Source: Cyanobacteria bacterium RI_101
Lineage (GTDB): Bacteria; Cyanobacteriota; Cyanobacteriia; Cyanobacteriales; Microcystaceae
DNA: 64,000 bases
Direction of reading: 5' to 3'
Assembly: GCA_016471375.1 (NCBI GenBank)
Contig: WGLZ01000049.1
Coordinates: 1-64,000 of the forward strand
Shown: piece after piece, positions 8,350 to 17,256 of the stretch
How positions within the stretch are numbered: the first letter of the stretch is position 1
How the letters are laid out: each line of letters starts with the position of its first letter
Translations under genes and position numbers: made by a program
Notes under the pieces: generated by a model
Seen by the model: the letters and a program-made list of their open reading frames with translations, nothing else
The model's database searches: none
What the model was told of the DNA's origin: nothing

Positions 8350-9624
8350 ATGGCCCTGAATGTTCTCAAGGTTTTCCTGAATCGCAAGATGTCGGCCCTG
8401 TTGTTTTTGGGCTTTGCGTCGGGCTTGCCGCTCTTTCTCACCAGTCAGACGCTTCAGGCCTGGATGACCACGGAGGGGGTGGATCTGGGACAAATTGGTT
8501 TTATTAGTCTAGCGGCTCTGCCCTATAGCCTGAAATTTTTCTGGTCGCCCCTTTTAGACCGTTACCGGCCGCCCCTGGGGGATCGGCGCCGGGGTTGGCT
8601 ACTGCTCACCCAACTGGGTTTAATTCTCGCCATCGGTCTGATGGGGACGCAAAATCCCCGACTGGGTTTACAGTTACTGGCGGTTAACGCCGTGGCCGTC
8701 GCTTTCTTGAGCGCCACCCAGGACATCGCCGCGGACGCCTACCGAACCGATATTTTAGAGGAGCCGGAAATGGGCGCCGGGGTGGCGGTTTTTGTCCTCG
8801 GCTACCGAGCCGCCCTAATAGTGACGGGGTCTTTGGCGCTGATTTTGGCGGACGTTCTTCCCTGGGGTCAGGTCTATGGATTAATGGCGCTGTTAATGGC
8901 CCTAGGGTTACTAGCCACCTGGTGGGCGCCGGAACCTCCGGCCCCGGCTCAAATTCCTGCCAGTCTTTGGCGGGCGGTGGTGGAACCCTTTCAGGATTTT
9001 TTCCGGCGGAAGGGCGTTCAGGGCGGTTTGCTGATTCTCCTGTTTATTGTTTTATACAAATTGGGAGACGCCATCGCCAACAATATGTCCACCCCTTTTC
9101 TCCTCCAAATCGGCTTTAGTCAAACCGACGTCGGCGCGATTAAGGGGGGCATGGGACTGCTGGCCACCATTATTGGAACCTTAGCGGGGGGCGTGTTCCT
9201 CAACCGCTGGGGCATTAACCGCTCCCTCTGGATCTTCGGCGCCGTTCAGGCGCTGAGCAACCTCTCCTATGTGGCGCTGGCAAATATCGGGCAAAATTAC
9301 CCGGCCATGATTCTGACCATCAATTTAGAAAACTTTTCCGCCGGTCTAGGCACCTCGGCCTTTTTGGCCTTTTTCATGAGTCTCTGTAACCGGGAATACT
9401 CCGCCACCCAATACGCCCTTCTCTCTAGCCTCTACGCCTTTAGCCAAAATATTGTCGTTTCCCCCGCGGGCGTCCTCGCGAAAAATACCGGCTGGCCCCT
9501 CTTCTTCATTCTCAGTTTCCTGGCCTCTCTCCCTGGCTTGGCGCTTCTGCCCGTCTTCGCCCCCTGGCGCGAACCCCTCCCCCCTCTGGGCCGCCCCGGC
9601 GCCGAGGATTTGGATGGGCCCTGA
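8350..9624 (+). CDS. AmpG-like MFS permease
   Basis: A 424-residue major facilitator protein with about 12 hydrophobic segments. The opening LLFLGFASGLPLFLTSQTLQ, then WMTTEGVDLGQIGF, LKFFWSPLLDRY and the loop GDRRRGWLL match AmpG, the permease importing anhydromuropeptides for cell-wall recycling. ATQDIAADAYRTDIL is another AmpG signature. The ATG at 8350 is preferred over a GTG nine codons upstream because the family signature begins soon after. Inner-membrane location is expected. Actual substrate specificity in cyanobacteria is not established. Confidence 0.82.
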   Translation: MALNVLKVFLNRKMSALLFLGFASGLPLFLTSQTLQAWMTTEGVDLGQIGFISLAALPYSLKFFWSPLLDRYRPPLGDRRRGWLLLTQLGLILAIGLMGTQNPRLGLQLLAVNAVAVAFLSATQDIAADAYRTDILEEPEMGAGVAVFVLGYRAALIVTGSLALILADVLPWGQVYGLMALLMALGLLATWWAPEPPAPAQIPASLWRAVVEPFQDFFRRKGVQGGLLILLFIVLYKLGDAIANNMSTPFLLQIGFSQTDVGAIKGGMGLLATIIGTLAGGVFLNRWGINRSLWIFGAVQALSNLSYVALANIGQNYPAMILTINLENFSAGLGTSAFLAFFMSLCNREYSATQYALLSSLYAFSQNIVVSPAGVLAKNTGWPLFFILSFLASLPGLALLPVFAPWREPLPPLGRPGAEDLDGP

Positions 9625-9670
9625 GTCGGCATTGGGGATAAAATAGAGCCTGATTTTTGACCCCAGCCCT

Positions 9671-10666
9671 ATGACCTCCCCCCTCGCGATCGAATTACAA
9701 ACCCTGCAAAGCGCCGCCCAAGCCGCCATCTCCGCCGCGACGGATTTACCGGAGCTGGAGCGGTTGCGGGTTCATTATCTGGGTAAAAAAGGAGAACTCT
9801 CCCTCATTCTCAAGGGGATGGGCAAACTCGGCGCCGAAGAGCGCCCCCAAATCGGCGCCGTGGCCAACGAGGTGAAAGAGGCGCTCCAGAATCAGTTAGA
9901 AAGCCGCAAACAGGAACTCCAAGAGGCGGAAATCGCCGCCCGGTTAGCCGCAGAAACCCTCGACGTCACCATGCCGGGGGTCTCTCGTCCCCAGGGGCGC
10001 TCCCATCCCCTTACCCAGACCATTGATCGGGTGCTGGATATTTTCGTCGGTTTGGGCTACACCGTGGCCACCGGCCCCCAGGTGGAAACGGATTACTATA
10101 ACTTCGAGGCGCTGAATATTCCCGCGGACCACCCGGCCCGGGATATGCAGGACACTTTCTTCCTCGCGGACGGGCGCCTGCTCCGCACCCACACCTCCCC
10201 GGTTCAGATTCGCTACATGGAAACCCATCAACCCCCCATCCGCATTGTGGCGCCGGGGCGGGTCTATCGTCGGGACACGGTGGACGCCACCCATTCGGCG
10301 GTTTTCCATCAGGTGGAACTGTTAGCTGTAGACCGGGGGTTAAAGTTTACCGACCTGAAGGGAACGTTAGAGGAATTTGTGCGCCAAATGTTTGGAGAAA
10401 GTCTACCGGTGCGCTTCCGGGCCAGTTATTTTCCCTTTACGGAACCCTCGGCGGAGGTGGACGTCCAGTGGCGGGGGAAATGGTTGGAGGTGATGGGTTG
10501 CGGTATGGTCGATCCCAACGTGCTCCAGTCCGTGGGCTATGACCCGGAAATTTACGCGGGCTTCGCCGCCGGTTTTGGCGTGGAGCGTTTCGCCATGGTG
10601 CTCCATCAAATCGACGACATTCGGCGCCTTTATGCCAGCGACCTCCGTTTTTTGCGGCAATTTTAG
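9671..10666 (+). CDS. pheS: Phenylalanine-tRNA ligase alpha subunit
   Basis: A 331-residue class II aminoacyl-tRNA synthetase subunit that charges tRNA-Phe as an alpha2-beta2 tetramer with PheT. An N-terminal coiled-coil (about 1-85) is followed by the catalytic core with motif 2 ([20 protein letters not shown]), the [10 protein letters not shown] segment, and motif 3 ([20 protein letters not shown]). All key parts are present. pheT is not adjacent, as is common in cyanobacteria. The ATG at 9671 gives the normal family length. Confidence 0.97.
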   Translation: MTSPLAIELQTLQSAAQAAISAATDLPELERLRVHYLGKKGELSLILKGMGKLGAEERPQIGAVANEVKEALQNQLESRKQELQEAEIAARLAAETLDVTMPGVSRPQGRSHPLTQTIDRVLDIFVGLGYTVATGPQVETDYYNFEALNIPADHPARDMQDTFFLADGRLLRTHTSPVQIRYMETHQPPIRIVAPGRVYRRDTVDATHSAVFHQVELLAVDRGLKFTDLKGTLEEFVRQMFGESLPVRFRASYFPFTEPSAEVDVQWRGKWLEVMGCGMVDPNVLQSVGYDPEIYAGFAAGFGVERFAMVLHQIDDIRRLYASDLRFLRQF

Positions 10667-10925
10667 ATCCCAGAGGAAAAACGGCAAGCGGAAGGGTGAA
10701 GTTAACGCTCAGAAAAATCTTAAAAATTCGTTATCAAGTCCTGGGCTAAGATGAAAATAATCGGGGATCGCCGATCTCCGAAGAATCCGACCTTGCCCTC
10801 CCGACCCTAAAATAGCAGTCTTCCTCTCTCTTGAAACAGACTTGAATCTGAGCGATTTTTGGGGGAAAGCGGCGCTCGGATGGAACCGATGCTATGACTT
10901 CTGATCCCGTTATCCCCCCAACGCC

Positions 10926-11366
10926 ATGAACTCCGACCCCTATTCCCCGCCTCTGCCGGCGCCCTGCGTGATCGACCGGGGTCTCCTTGTCCAGAAGGAA
11001 GACATGAAACGCGTCCTCAATAGCCTGAGCCGGGTGCGCTATCGCTACACTTTAGAAGATCTGCACTACAGCGAAGGGGAGGGGTGGATCTTAGCGGTGT
11101 TCGCCGATCCCGCTCAGGCGACCATCGTGGTCAACCAATCCCTTTACCTGAACGTCCAGAGTTTTGACTACCTGAAACTGACGCAAATCGGCCAACAATC
11201 GGTGTTGACCCTCGTTCAGGATAACCGGCAACTGGAGCTAACGCCCCTGGCGGCGCCGACGCCGCCCCCCACGCCCCCGCCCTTCGACGCCGCCGCTCTG
11301 GAAGCCGTCCTCACCCAAGTGCTCTCCGCCCATTGGGATGTACAATTAGACGACGATTTTTTCTAG
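10926..11366 (+). CDS. Conserved hypothetical protein upstream of prfB
   Basis: A 146-residue soluble protein with no recognised domain. The first 100 residues mix beta-strand-like segments (YRYTLEDLHYSEGEGWILAV, then ATIVVNQSLYL); a proline-rich linker TPPPTPPP follows, then a short acidic helix ending in DDDFF. It ends 27 bases before prfB on the same strand, so the two may be co-transcribed. The acidic tail could be a docking peptide, but that is speculation. Confidence 0.6.
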   Translation: MNSDPYSPPLPAPCVIDRGLLVQKEDMKRVLNSLSRVRYRYTLEDLHYSEGEGWILAVFADPAQATIVVNQSLYLNVQSFDYLKLTQIGQQSVLTLVQDNRQLELTPLAAPTPPPTPPPFDAAALEAVLTQVLSAHWDVQLDDDFF

Positions 11367-11393
11367 TCTTTGCGCGAATCTGAACCTAGGACT

Positions 11394-12504
11394 ATGGCCA
11401 ACGGCGACCTCAGCGATTTAAAACGAGAACTTGGGCAACTGGATCAGCGCCTGGGCAAAGCCCAGGACTATCTTTGACCCCCCCGCTCGCCTCGCCCAAA
11501 TCCAAGACCTCGAACAAGTTTCCGCCCAGCCGGATTTTTGGGACCAGCCGGAGCAAGCGCAACAGACCCTCCAGCGCCTAAGCGAACTCAAAGCGCCGTT
11601 GGCCCAACTGGAAGACTGGCGCCAACAGTGGGAGGACGGTCAAGCTCTGCTGGAATTATTGGCGGAAGAGGAAGATCCGGCGCTCTGGCAAGAGGCCCAG
11701 ACGATTATTCCGTCCTTAACCCAAGCTTTAGAGCGGTGGGAATTACAACAATTGCTCTCCGGCCCCTACGACCGGGGCGGCGCTATTTTGACCCTTAACG
11801 CCGGCGCCGGGGGAACGGACGCTCAGGATTGGGGGGAAATGCTTCTGCGCATGTATAGCCGCTGGGCGGAAAAACAGGGTTATAAAGTGCAAATCGACGA
11901 AATCTCCGAGGGAGAGGAAGCGGGCATTAAATCCGCCACCCTGGAAATTACCGGCGCCTACGCCTACGGCTACCTCCGGGGAGAAAAGGGAACCCATCGT
12001 CTGGTTCGCATTTCCCCCTTCAACGCCAACGACAAGCGCCAAACCAGTTTCGCGGGGGTGGAGGTGATGCCTCTGCTGGAGGAAGACGCTCTCAAAGTGG
12101 AGATTCCCGAAAAGGATTTAGAGATTAGCACTTCCCGTTCCGGCGGCAAGGGGGGACAAAACGTCAATAAAGTGGAAACCGCAGTTCGCGTGACCCATTT
12201 ACCCACGGGGATTTCCGTCCGTTGCACCCAGGAGCGGTCGCAACTCCAAAATAAGGAGAAGGCGCTAGCCATTCTGAAAGCCAAGCTTTTGATCATCGCC
12301 CAGGAGCAGAGGGCTAAGGAGATCGCCGAAATTCGAGGCGATATGGTGGAAGCGGCCTGGGGCAACCAAATTCGTAACTATGTTTTCCATCCCTATCAGT
12401 TGGTGAAGGATTTACGGACGAACGTGGAAACCGCGGATGTGGCCGGGGTAATGGACGGCGACCTTAATCCCTTTATCGAGGCTTATTTACGGTCGAATCT
12501 TTAG
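11394..12504 (+). CDS. prfB: Peptide chain release factor 2, expressed by programmed +1 frameshift
   Basis: RF2 recognises UGA and UAA stops. The zero-frame starts at ATG 11394 and reads 26 codons to CTT TGA at 11472-11477; shifting +1 after CTT continues as Asp-Pro-Pro into the main frame to 12504, giving a protein of about 369 residues. The site CTTTGAC with an upstream AGGA is the classical autoregulatory prfB arrangement: when RF2 is scarce the UGA is slow and the ribosome slips. The GGQ motif lies in [17 protein letters not shown]; the stop-recognition tripeptide region is present. The gene must be annotated as a joined CDS, otherwise its first 26 codons are lost. Confidence 0.95.
11464..11478 (+). 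promoter_or_regulatory. prfB programmed frameshift site
   Basis: AGGA, then a short spacer, then CTT TGA C. The slippery CTT codon is followed by an in-frame UGA and a C, the weakest termination context. The AGGA can pair with the 16S 3' end of the translating ribosome, although its spacing to CTT is slightly longer than in E. coli. Confidence 0.9.
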
Positions 12505-12514
12505 GTTCAGTCGC

Positions 12515-12988
12515 CTAATCCAACAAACAGACCACAATGACAGTCTCGCCATTTTGACGTCGCCCAGCAATCAATAATCCCGACATCGCTCCGCCATCCC
12601 CTAGGTTATAAACACTCAACTTTGTGACGCTGACATCGTCGTACGCCATAGACAGCGCCTGCTCGGCGCTTTGAGCGCCTTCATTGACCTCAAATAATAG
12701 GGGAAGAGACTGCCGGGCCGCCCCGTCGGTGATGGCGCTTATTTCTCTGACAATATCAGCGCCGGCTTTACGGGTGTAAACTTCTTTCCACTGGCTCATC
12801 CAGCGAGTTTCCCCATAACGCGCCCACAGTTCTCCCACAAAGTAGCGGTAGTATTTTAAGGCGGTTGCCGTTAGCTCTGTTTTTGGGGAGAGTTTCTCAT
12901 AAAAAACGGCGCTGCCAAACCCGGCCTGACTGGGCGGCCCGTAAATGTTTTCGAGAGCAATAACGTAGTCGGGAGAAGATTGTTTCAA
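12515..12988 (-). CDS. Conserved hypothetical protein
   Basis: A 157-residue protein with a TTG start; there is no in-frame ATG. It contains an aromatic-rich middle (YYRYFVGELWARYGETRWMSQW) and a C-terminal beta-rich part ending GETVIVVCLLD. No signal peptide or membrane helix. It is convergent with prfB and separated from it by about 10 bases. No family recognised. The unusual start leaves some doubt about its N-terminus. Confidence 0.5.
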   Translation of the reverse strand: MKQSSPDYVIALENIYGPPSQAGFGSAVFYEKLSPKTELTATALKYYRYFVGELWARYGETRWMSQWKEVYTRKAGADIVREISAITDGAARQSLPLLFEVNEGAQSAEQALSMAYDDVSVTKLSVYNLGDGGAMSGLLIAGRRQNGETVIVVCLLD

Positions 12989-13122
12989 GGGTTTATTGAC
13001 TCTTCTGAATTTTAATTCCTGAAAACAGTTTATCGGTTGACGGCGCCGTTAACCTAGCCGCAAAGGTAGTTCCAATAGTGACAGGACAATTAAACCATGG
13101 TTGAACTCCTCAAGGGGTACTA

Positions 13123-13231
13123 TAGCGGGACTAAATGAATCATGAACAGGGTTCGATTTGCGCCCCCCTTTCCAAGGGGGGTTGGGGGGGATAATCCTTT
13201 GATTGCGTTCACCACCCATTTAGGCCTGCTA
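13123..13231. repeat. 109-bp MITE-like element, copy 1
   Basis: A 109-bp unit bounded by TAGCGGGACTAAATG on the left and CATTTAGGCCTGCTA on the right, which are imperfect inverted repeats, flanked by TA on both sides. The interior holds a C7/G7-type palindromic core. The same length and flanks occur at 41122-41230. The size, inverted ends and TA duplication fit a non-autonomous Tc1/IS630-type element. Confidence 0.75.
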
Positions 13232-13439
13232 TATAGCATTTACATGTAAGATCTAAACCCCTCCTGCCTTAAAACCCAGATGGGTAAAAGGCTGGCATGG
13301 ACTTTATTCACGACTCAGTTGTAAATGCTATATTTTCTTAATTTCATCTTGCCGGATAACAATAGAGCGAGTCATATCGTTCACACTACCGCTCCTCTCC
13401 ACCTAACCCGCAAAAAAAACGCCGGAGGGCGAGACGTAG

Positions 13440-13736
13440 GAACAAGGTTATCGTTCCCTGACAGCGCCGAAAGGTCACCTACCCTTCCTCCCCGTCTGGC
13501 ACGGCGCTTGGTGGGGCGGCTTTCTCGCGGGACAAGGTGAGCGATTTTATACCCTAATCCAACGCGCTAAATCTTGCCGATTAGCGACCCATCTTAATCC
13601 CCAACCTATTAACGATCAACCCCCTTCGGCGCCTGACCCTCAAGATCCCTTCACGGCGCTGGGTAAAGAACTTGAAGAAACTTTACGAATTGGTATAGAT
13701 ACCATCGCTAAAGGTACAGGACTATCTCAGGATTAA
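13440..13736 (+). pseudogene. Gene fragment without a start codon
   Basis: An open frame follows a stop at 13437-13439 and ends with TAA at 13734-13736. The peptide includes HLPFLPVWHGAWWGGFLAGQ and later DPFTALGKELEETLRIGIDT, which reads like real protein (tryptophan-rich start, amphipathic end) but has no ATG, GTG or TTG in a sensible place. I think it is the 3' end of a lost gene. The rest of the 870-base gap 12989-13860 holds the MITE copy and otherwise nothing I can support. Confidence 0.35.
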
Positions 13737-13860
13737 AATCATCTTTGGATAGGGCTTGAGCCGTCACCGACAAACGCGATAAGCGCCCTCCGATGCCGTT
13801 AGCCTTTCTAAGAGGGACAAGGGGAGGATAAAATCAGCGTGTTTACGCTCATCCGCCGTC

Positions 13861-14736
13861 ATGTTTTCCTTCCAGCGCCGGTTAACGCCCTACCTTTTTC
13901 TCCTGCCCGCTTTAATCATCCTCGGGCTAACGGTGTTTTACCCCGCCTGGCAAGCCTTCGCCCTTAGCTTTACCCAATACGACTTGGACTTAACCCAGGC
14001 GCCCCAGTGGGTGGGATTGAAAAACTTCCAGCGCCTCTGGCAAGACCGGATCTTCTGGCAGTCCCTCGGCAACAGCGCCCTCTATTTGTTGGGGGTGGTT
14101 CCCCTTTTGGTGATAGCGCCCCTCGTCCTAGCGGTTCTCGTTAACCAAAAGCTCCGGGGCGTGGCGGGGTTCCGGGCCGCCTTTTATACGCCGGTCATTA
14201 TCTCCATGGTGGTGGCGGGCATCGCCTGGCGGGCGCTCTACGCCTCCGACGGCGTCCTTAACCAAGCTCTGCGCTGGCTGGGCTTAACGGAGGGGATTCC
14301 TTGGCTGACCAGTCCCCAATGGGCGCTGGGGAGCGTCATGGCGGTCACTGTTTGGAAGGGACTGGGGTACTACATGGTGATTTACTTAGCGGGGTTGCAG
14401 GGCATTCCCGCGGATCTCTACGAAGCCGCGGCCCTAGACGGAGCCGGGGGGTGGGAGCGCCATTGGTATATTACCCTGCCCCTCATGCGTCCCTATTTAC
14501 TATTGGTCGGCGTCATTTCCTCCATTTCGGCGCTGAAGGTCTTTGAGGAAGTGTATATTATGACCCAGGGCGGCCCCTTAAACCATACCAAGACCGTCGT
14601 TTATTACCTCTACGAGCTGGCCTTTCAAAACCTCGACCTCAACTACGCCGCCGCCGTGGGTTTAGTCCTCTTTGGGGTTATTTTTCTCTTCTCCCTCGCC
14701 AATTTGAAACTATCCCGCCATGGCCAACTCCCCTAA
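13861..14736 (+). CDS. Sugar ABC transporter permease (MalF/UgpA type)
   Basis: A 291-residue inner-membrane protein with six membrane helices. The cytoplasmic coupling loop is EAAALDGAGGWERHWYITLPL (about residues 187-207), the EAA motif that contacts the ATPase. Family: binding-protein-dependent transport systems inner-membrane component, carbohydrate class. Partner permease, binding protein and ATPase genes are not in the window, as is usual for scattered cyanobacterial sugar transporters. Its end overlaps the esterase gene by 17 bases. Substrate unknown. Confidence 0.87.
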   Translation: MFSFQRRLTPYLFLLPALIILGLTVFYPAWQAFALSFTQYDLDLTQAPQWVGLKNFQRLWQDRIFWQSLGNSALYLLGVVPLLVIAPLVLAVLVNQKLRGVAGFRAAFYTPVIISMVVAGIAWRALYASDGVLNQALRWLGLTEGIPWLTSPQWALGSVMAVTVWKGLGYYMVIYLAGLQGIPADLYEAAALDGAGGWERHWYITLPLMRPYLLLVGVISSISALKVFEEVYIMTQGGPLNHTKTVVYYLYELAFQNLDLNYAAAVGLVLFGVIFLFSLANLKLSRHGQLP

Positions 14737-15715
14737 AACCCGGCGCTTGCCGGAGCGCCGATTACCCGTCCCCGCGACGGCCAGCGCCGAACTGCAAAAA
14801 GCCTGCGCCCAACCCCTCGACGCCGCCATTGAGATCATCGAGCGGGAACCCCAAGATTTAGACGACTGGCGTAAAACTCTGGCGCTTTACGACCAAGCCA
14901 GCCGCTTGCGTCTGGAAAAATTGCGGCAACGCTTTCCCGTCCAAAGTCGGGCTGAAACCATCAATGGCGTCACCGTTTATCGCCTGACGCCGTCCCGGAT
15001 CGCGCCGGAAAACCCAGCGCGGAGCCTAGTTCATTTCCACGGCGGCGGCTTTGCTTTGGCGGGGGGAGAGTTAGGAACCGGGGAAGGTATTTTAGCGGCT
15101 TATCATGGTCAAATTGAAGTCTTCTCGGTGGATTATCGGCAATGTCCCGACCATCCCTACCCGGCGCCGTTGGAAGACGCTTTAGCGGTCTGGCAGGCCC
15201 TGGCGGAGGAATTTGCGCCCCAAAACCTCGGGTTAATCGGTGCTAGCGCCGGGGGAAATTTAATGCTGGCGCTGGTCTTTAAATTACGGGAGTTGGGCTT
15301 GCCGCTACCGGCGGCGCTGGCCTGTTGCTCTCCCTGGGCGGATCTCTTGGCCCAGGGCGACACGATTAACACTCTGCAATATGTGGATAGCGCCGCTATT
15401 TCCTACACCGGACTGATTGCTGGCATGGCTAAACTTTACGGCGGCGCCGGGGATTGGCGAGACCCTCTCATTTCACCGGTTTATGGCGATTTTACCGGCT
15501 TCCCCCCGACCCTTCTCATTTCCGGCGCTCGGGATCTGTTTCTCAGCGACACGGTTCGGGTGCATCGCCAACTACGACGTCGCGGCGCCTGGGCGGATCT
15601 CCATGTTTTTGAAGGTCTTTCTCACGCCGAGCATCTCTATTTATTCGACTCCCCGGAATCCGAGGAAATTTTTGGCGAAATTCGGCGCTTTTTTGACCAA
15701 TTTTTAGCCCAATAA
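14720..15715 (+). CDS. Alpha/beta hydrolase, HSL/GDXG carboxylesterase type
   Basis: A 331-residue esterase-like protein. The oxyanion motif is VHFHGGGFAL, the nucleophile elbow LIGASAGGNLML, and the probable acid and histidine lie in ISGARDLFLSD and GLSHAEHLYLF. These are the hallmarks of hormone-sensitive-lipase-like esterases that cleave short acyl esters. No signal peptide. Its ATG lies within the last codons of the ABC permease gene, so it is translationally linked to sugar uptake; deacetylating an imported sugar ester would fit but is inference. Confidence 0.85.
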   Translation: MANSPKTRRLPERRLPVPATASAELQKACAQPLDAAIEIIEREPQDLDDWRKTLALYDQASRLRLEKLRQRFPVQSRAETINGVTVYRLTPSRIAPENPARSLVHFHGGGFALAGGELGTGEGILAAYHGQIEVFSVDYRQCPDHPYPAPLEDALAVWQALAEEFAPQNLGLIGASAGGNLMLALVFKLRELGLPLPAALACCSPWADLLAQGDTINTLQYVDSAAISYTGLIAGMAKLYGGAGDWRDPLISPVYGDFTGFPPTLLISGARDLFLSDTVRVHRQLRRRGAWADLHVFEGLSHAEHLYLFDSPESEEIFGEIRRFFDQFLAQ

Positions 15716-15846
15716 CGGTTTCAAGGACTCTATTCCACCTCGATATATCAGCAGGCTCAATAGTGTATACGATTCATCGAGGAGATAGAGATTAAATACC
15801 TGTAGGATGCGTTAGCGACAGCGTAACAGATCAAGCGCCGAAGAGA

Positions 15847-15895
15847 CCCACCCCTAACCCCTCCAAGGAGAGGAACCGGAGGCAAGAGCGGCGCT
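15847..15895. repeat. Dispersed repeat, family B, copy 1
   Basis: ACCCACCCCTAACCCCTCC, then AAGGAGAGGAACCGGAGG and AAGAGCGGCGCTG. Related units lie at 19033-19108, 21333-21455 and, reversed, at 55235-55280. The C-rich and G-rich halves can fold into a hairpin. This lies in the 288-base gap before the DUF433 gene. Confidence 0.6.
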
Positions 15896-15959
15896 GTTGT
15901 CTTTGCTTAACGCGCCTTTGCGCCTGAATCTTACAGCGGATCGACTCGATAACTTTAGG

Positions 15960-15965
15960 ATATAA
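15960..15965 (+). promoter_or_regulatory. Candidate -10 box for the DUF433/DUF5615 pair
   Basis: A perfect TATAAT. If used, transcription starts near 15972, which excludes an upstream ATG at 15965 and supports the DUF433 start at 16004. No convincing -35 box at 17 bases. Confidence 0.4.
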
Positions 15966-16003
15966 TGACCGTAAAAACTGGTAGTCCTTTGACTATAGTG
16001 ATT

Positions 16004-16228
16004 ATGGCGTTAACCTCTCATGTTGTTCACAGCGACCCCGACATTCTAGGAGGAACCCCGGTCTTTACCGGAACTCGCGTGCCCATAAAAACCTTGCTTG
16101 ATTATCTTGAAGCGGGCGATTCGCTAGAAGTCTTTCTAGACCATTTTCCCAGCGTTAGTCGCGGACAGGCCATCGCCGCCCTTGAATTAGCCAAAGAAAT
16201 GCTAACAGCCCATGCGAATCCTGCTTGA
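16004..16228 (+). CDS. DUF433 antitoxin
   Basis: A 74-residue protein with the DUF433 pattern SDPDILGGTPVFTGTRVPIKTLLDYLEAG, a helix-turn-helix-like domain used as the antitoxin of PIN-like DUF5615 toxins. The ATG at 16004 is preferred because the domain starts right after it. It overlaps the DUF5615 toxin gene by 17 bases, the usual translationally coupled arrangement. The protein is expected to neutralise the toxin and repress its own promoter. Confidence 0.82.
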   Translation: MALTSHVVHSDPDILGGTPVFTGTRVPIKTLLDYLEAGDSLEVFLDHFPSVSRGQAIAALELAKEMLTAHANPA

Positions 16229-16484
16229 CGAATGCGCCCCGCGACCTTTAAAGCGCGAACTTGCCGATTACGAGATCCGCACAGTTGTCGAAATGGGATG
16301 GTCAGGGAAAAGAAATGGCGAGTTACTTCGTCTTATGAGCCAGGCAGGTTTCACAATCCTCCTGACAACAGATCAAAATTTGCGTTACCAGCAAAATCTA
16401 CAACAAACTGGAGTGGCGGTTGTTGTTCTTGTAGCGCCGAGTAGCAAGCTTTCTGACTTACTACCGTATGAGTCAGTGTCTTAA
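16212..16484 (+). CDS. DUF5615 PIN-like toxin
   Basis: A 90-residue protein starting MRILLDECAPRPL. The acidic pair near the N-terminus (LDEC) and the later LLTTDQNLRYQQN segment are the conserved positions of the DUF5615 (Mut7-C/PIN-like) fold, a putative RNase. It forms a toxin-antitoxin pair with the preceding DUF433 gene. A second pair of the same families, in the opposite orientation, follows immediately at 16493-17156. Confidence 0.82.
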   Translation: MRILLDECAPRPLKRELADYEIRTVVEMGWSGKRNGELLRLMSQAGFTILLTTDQNLRYQQNLQQTGVAVVVLVAPSSKLSDLLPYESVS

Positions 16485-16492
16485 ACCCCGCC

Positions 16493-16864
16493 TCAGGAAA
16501 TCCAATTACTTAAAAACTCGACTTGTCCCCGCATTTCTGCCGATGATTTACTGTCAATCAATGTTAATATACCGCGGGTCAAGTCACCGATTCCATATCT
16601 CTGTTGTGGCGCAAGGATGATTTCTTCATGAGATAGGCCCCGCTTAATTAAAATTGTGTGTAGTCGATAAAAATCTTTGGTATTAAAGCTAAAAATAACC
16701 CGATTATTTTGTCTAGCCCAATCAATTTGTTCTTGATCTGAGCGATGGAGCATGCCAACATCAGCAACGGTCAAGACGTCTACATTCCGGGAGATTAGCG
16801 CCCTGATGAAATCTTCGTCTATTGAGTCTTCATCAAGATACAGTAATATTTTGCTCGTGATCAA
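16493..16864 (-). CDS. DUF5615 PIN-like toxin, second pair
   Basis: A 123-residue protein with ILLYLDEDSIDEDFIRALIS at the N-terminus and FSFNTKDFYRLH in the middle, the acidic positions of the DUF5615 fold. A TTG at 16864 places the start just ahead of the domain; an upstream TTG at 16897 would overlap the antitoxin gene by 29 bases. It differs strongly from the toxin at 16212, so the two pairs are not a recent duplication. Only eight bases separate the two convergent toxin genes. Confidence 0.75.
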   Translation of the reverse strand: MITSKILLYLDEDSIDEDFIRALISRNVDVLTVADVGMLHRSDQEQIDWARQNNRVIFSFNTKDFYRLHTILIKRGLSHEEIILAPQQRYGIGDLTRGILTLIDSKSSAEMRGQVEFLSNWIS

Positions 16865-16868
16865 TACA

Positions 16869-17156
16869 TCAAGCGCCGTTACCAAACGAAGAAGCAAGTT
16901 GCCAATAGGTCAAATCTTCTGACAGCAAATCCGCTTCGATTTCATCTCGATTGGCATGATAATAAGCCAAAGCGGCATACACTTGAGCAAGACTCAGATG
17001 ACTGAGACGCCGAGCAATTTCTTCGGCGCTGGCGCCTTGTTGATATAAAACAGCGATTCGACGAACAGAAGTTGCTGTTCCTGTTAACATGGGGCGACCA
17101 CCGCCTATTTCTAGAGAAGAAGTAATAAGGTCGCCTATATTGGTCGCAATGGCCAT
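16869..17156 (-). CDS. DUF433-like antitoxin, second pair
   Basis: A 95-residue protein: MAIATNIGDLITSSLEIGGG, then RPMLTGTATSVRRIAVLYQQ and a helix-turn-helix-like GASAEEIARRLSHLSLAQVY. This is the longer DUF433 variant used with DUF5615 toxins. Its stop codon lies within a few bases of the toxin start, consistent with coupling. It probably binds its own promoter in the short gap before 17257. Confidence 0.75.
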   Translation of the reverse strand: MAIATNIGDLITSSLEIGGGRPMLTGTATSVRRIAVLYQQGASAEEIARRLSHLSLAQVYAALAYYHANRDEIEADLLSEDLTYWQLASSFGNGA

Positions 17157-17256
17157 AAGCTATGAAAACAACTCAAGTTAGCTTATCTTAGCTTAACGGC
17201 GCCGAGCCGGAAGATTTGGGGCATGATAGAGCTATCGGTCTGTACTTAGTCGCGCC

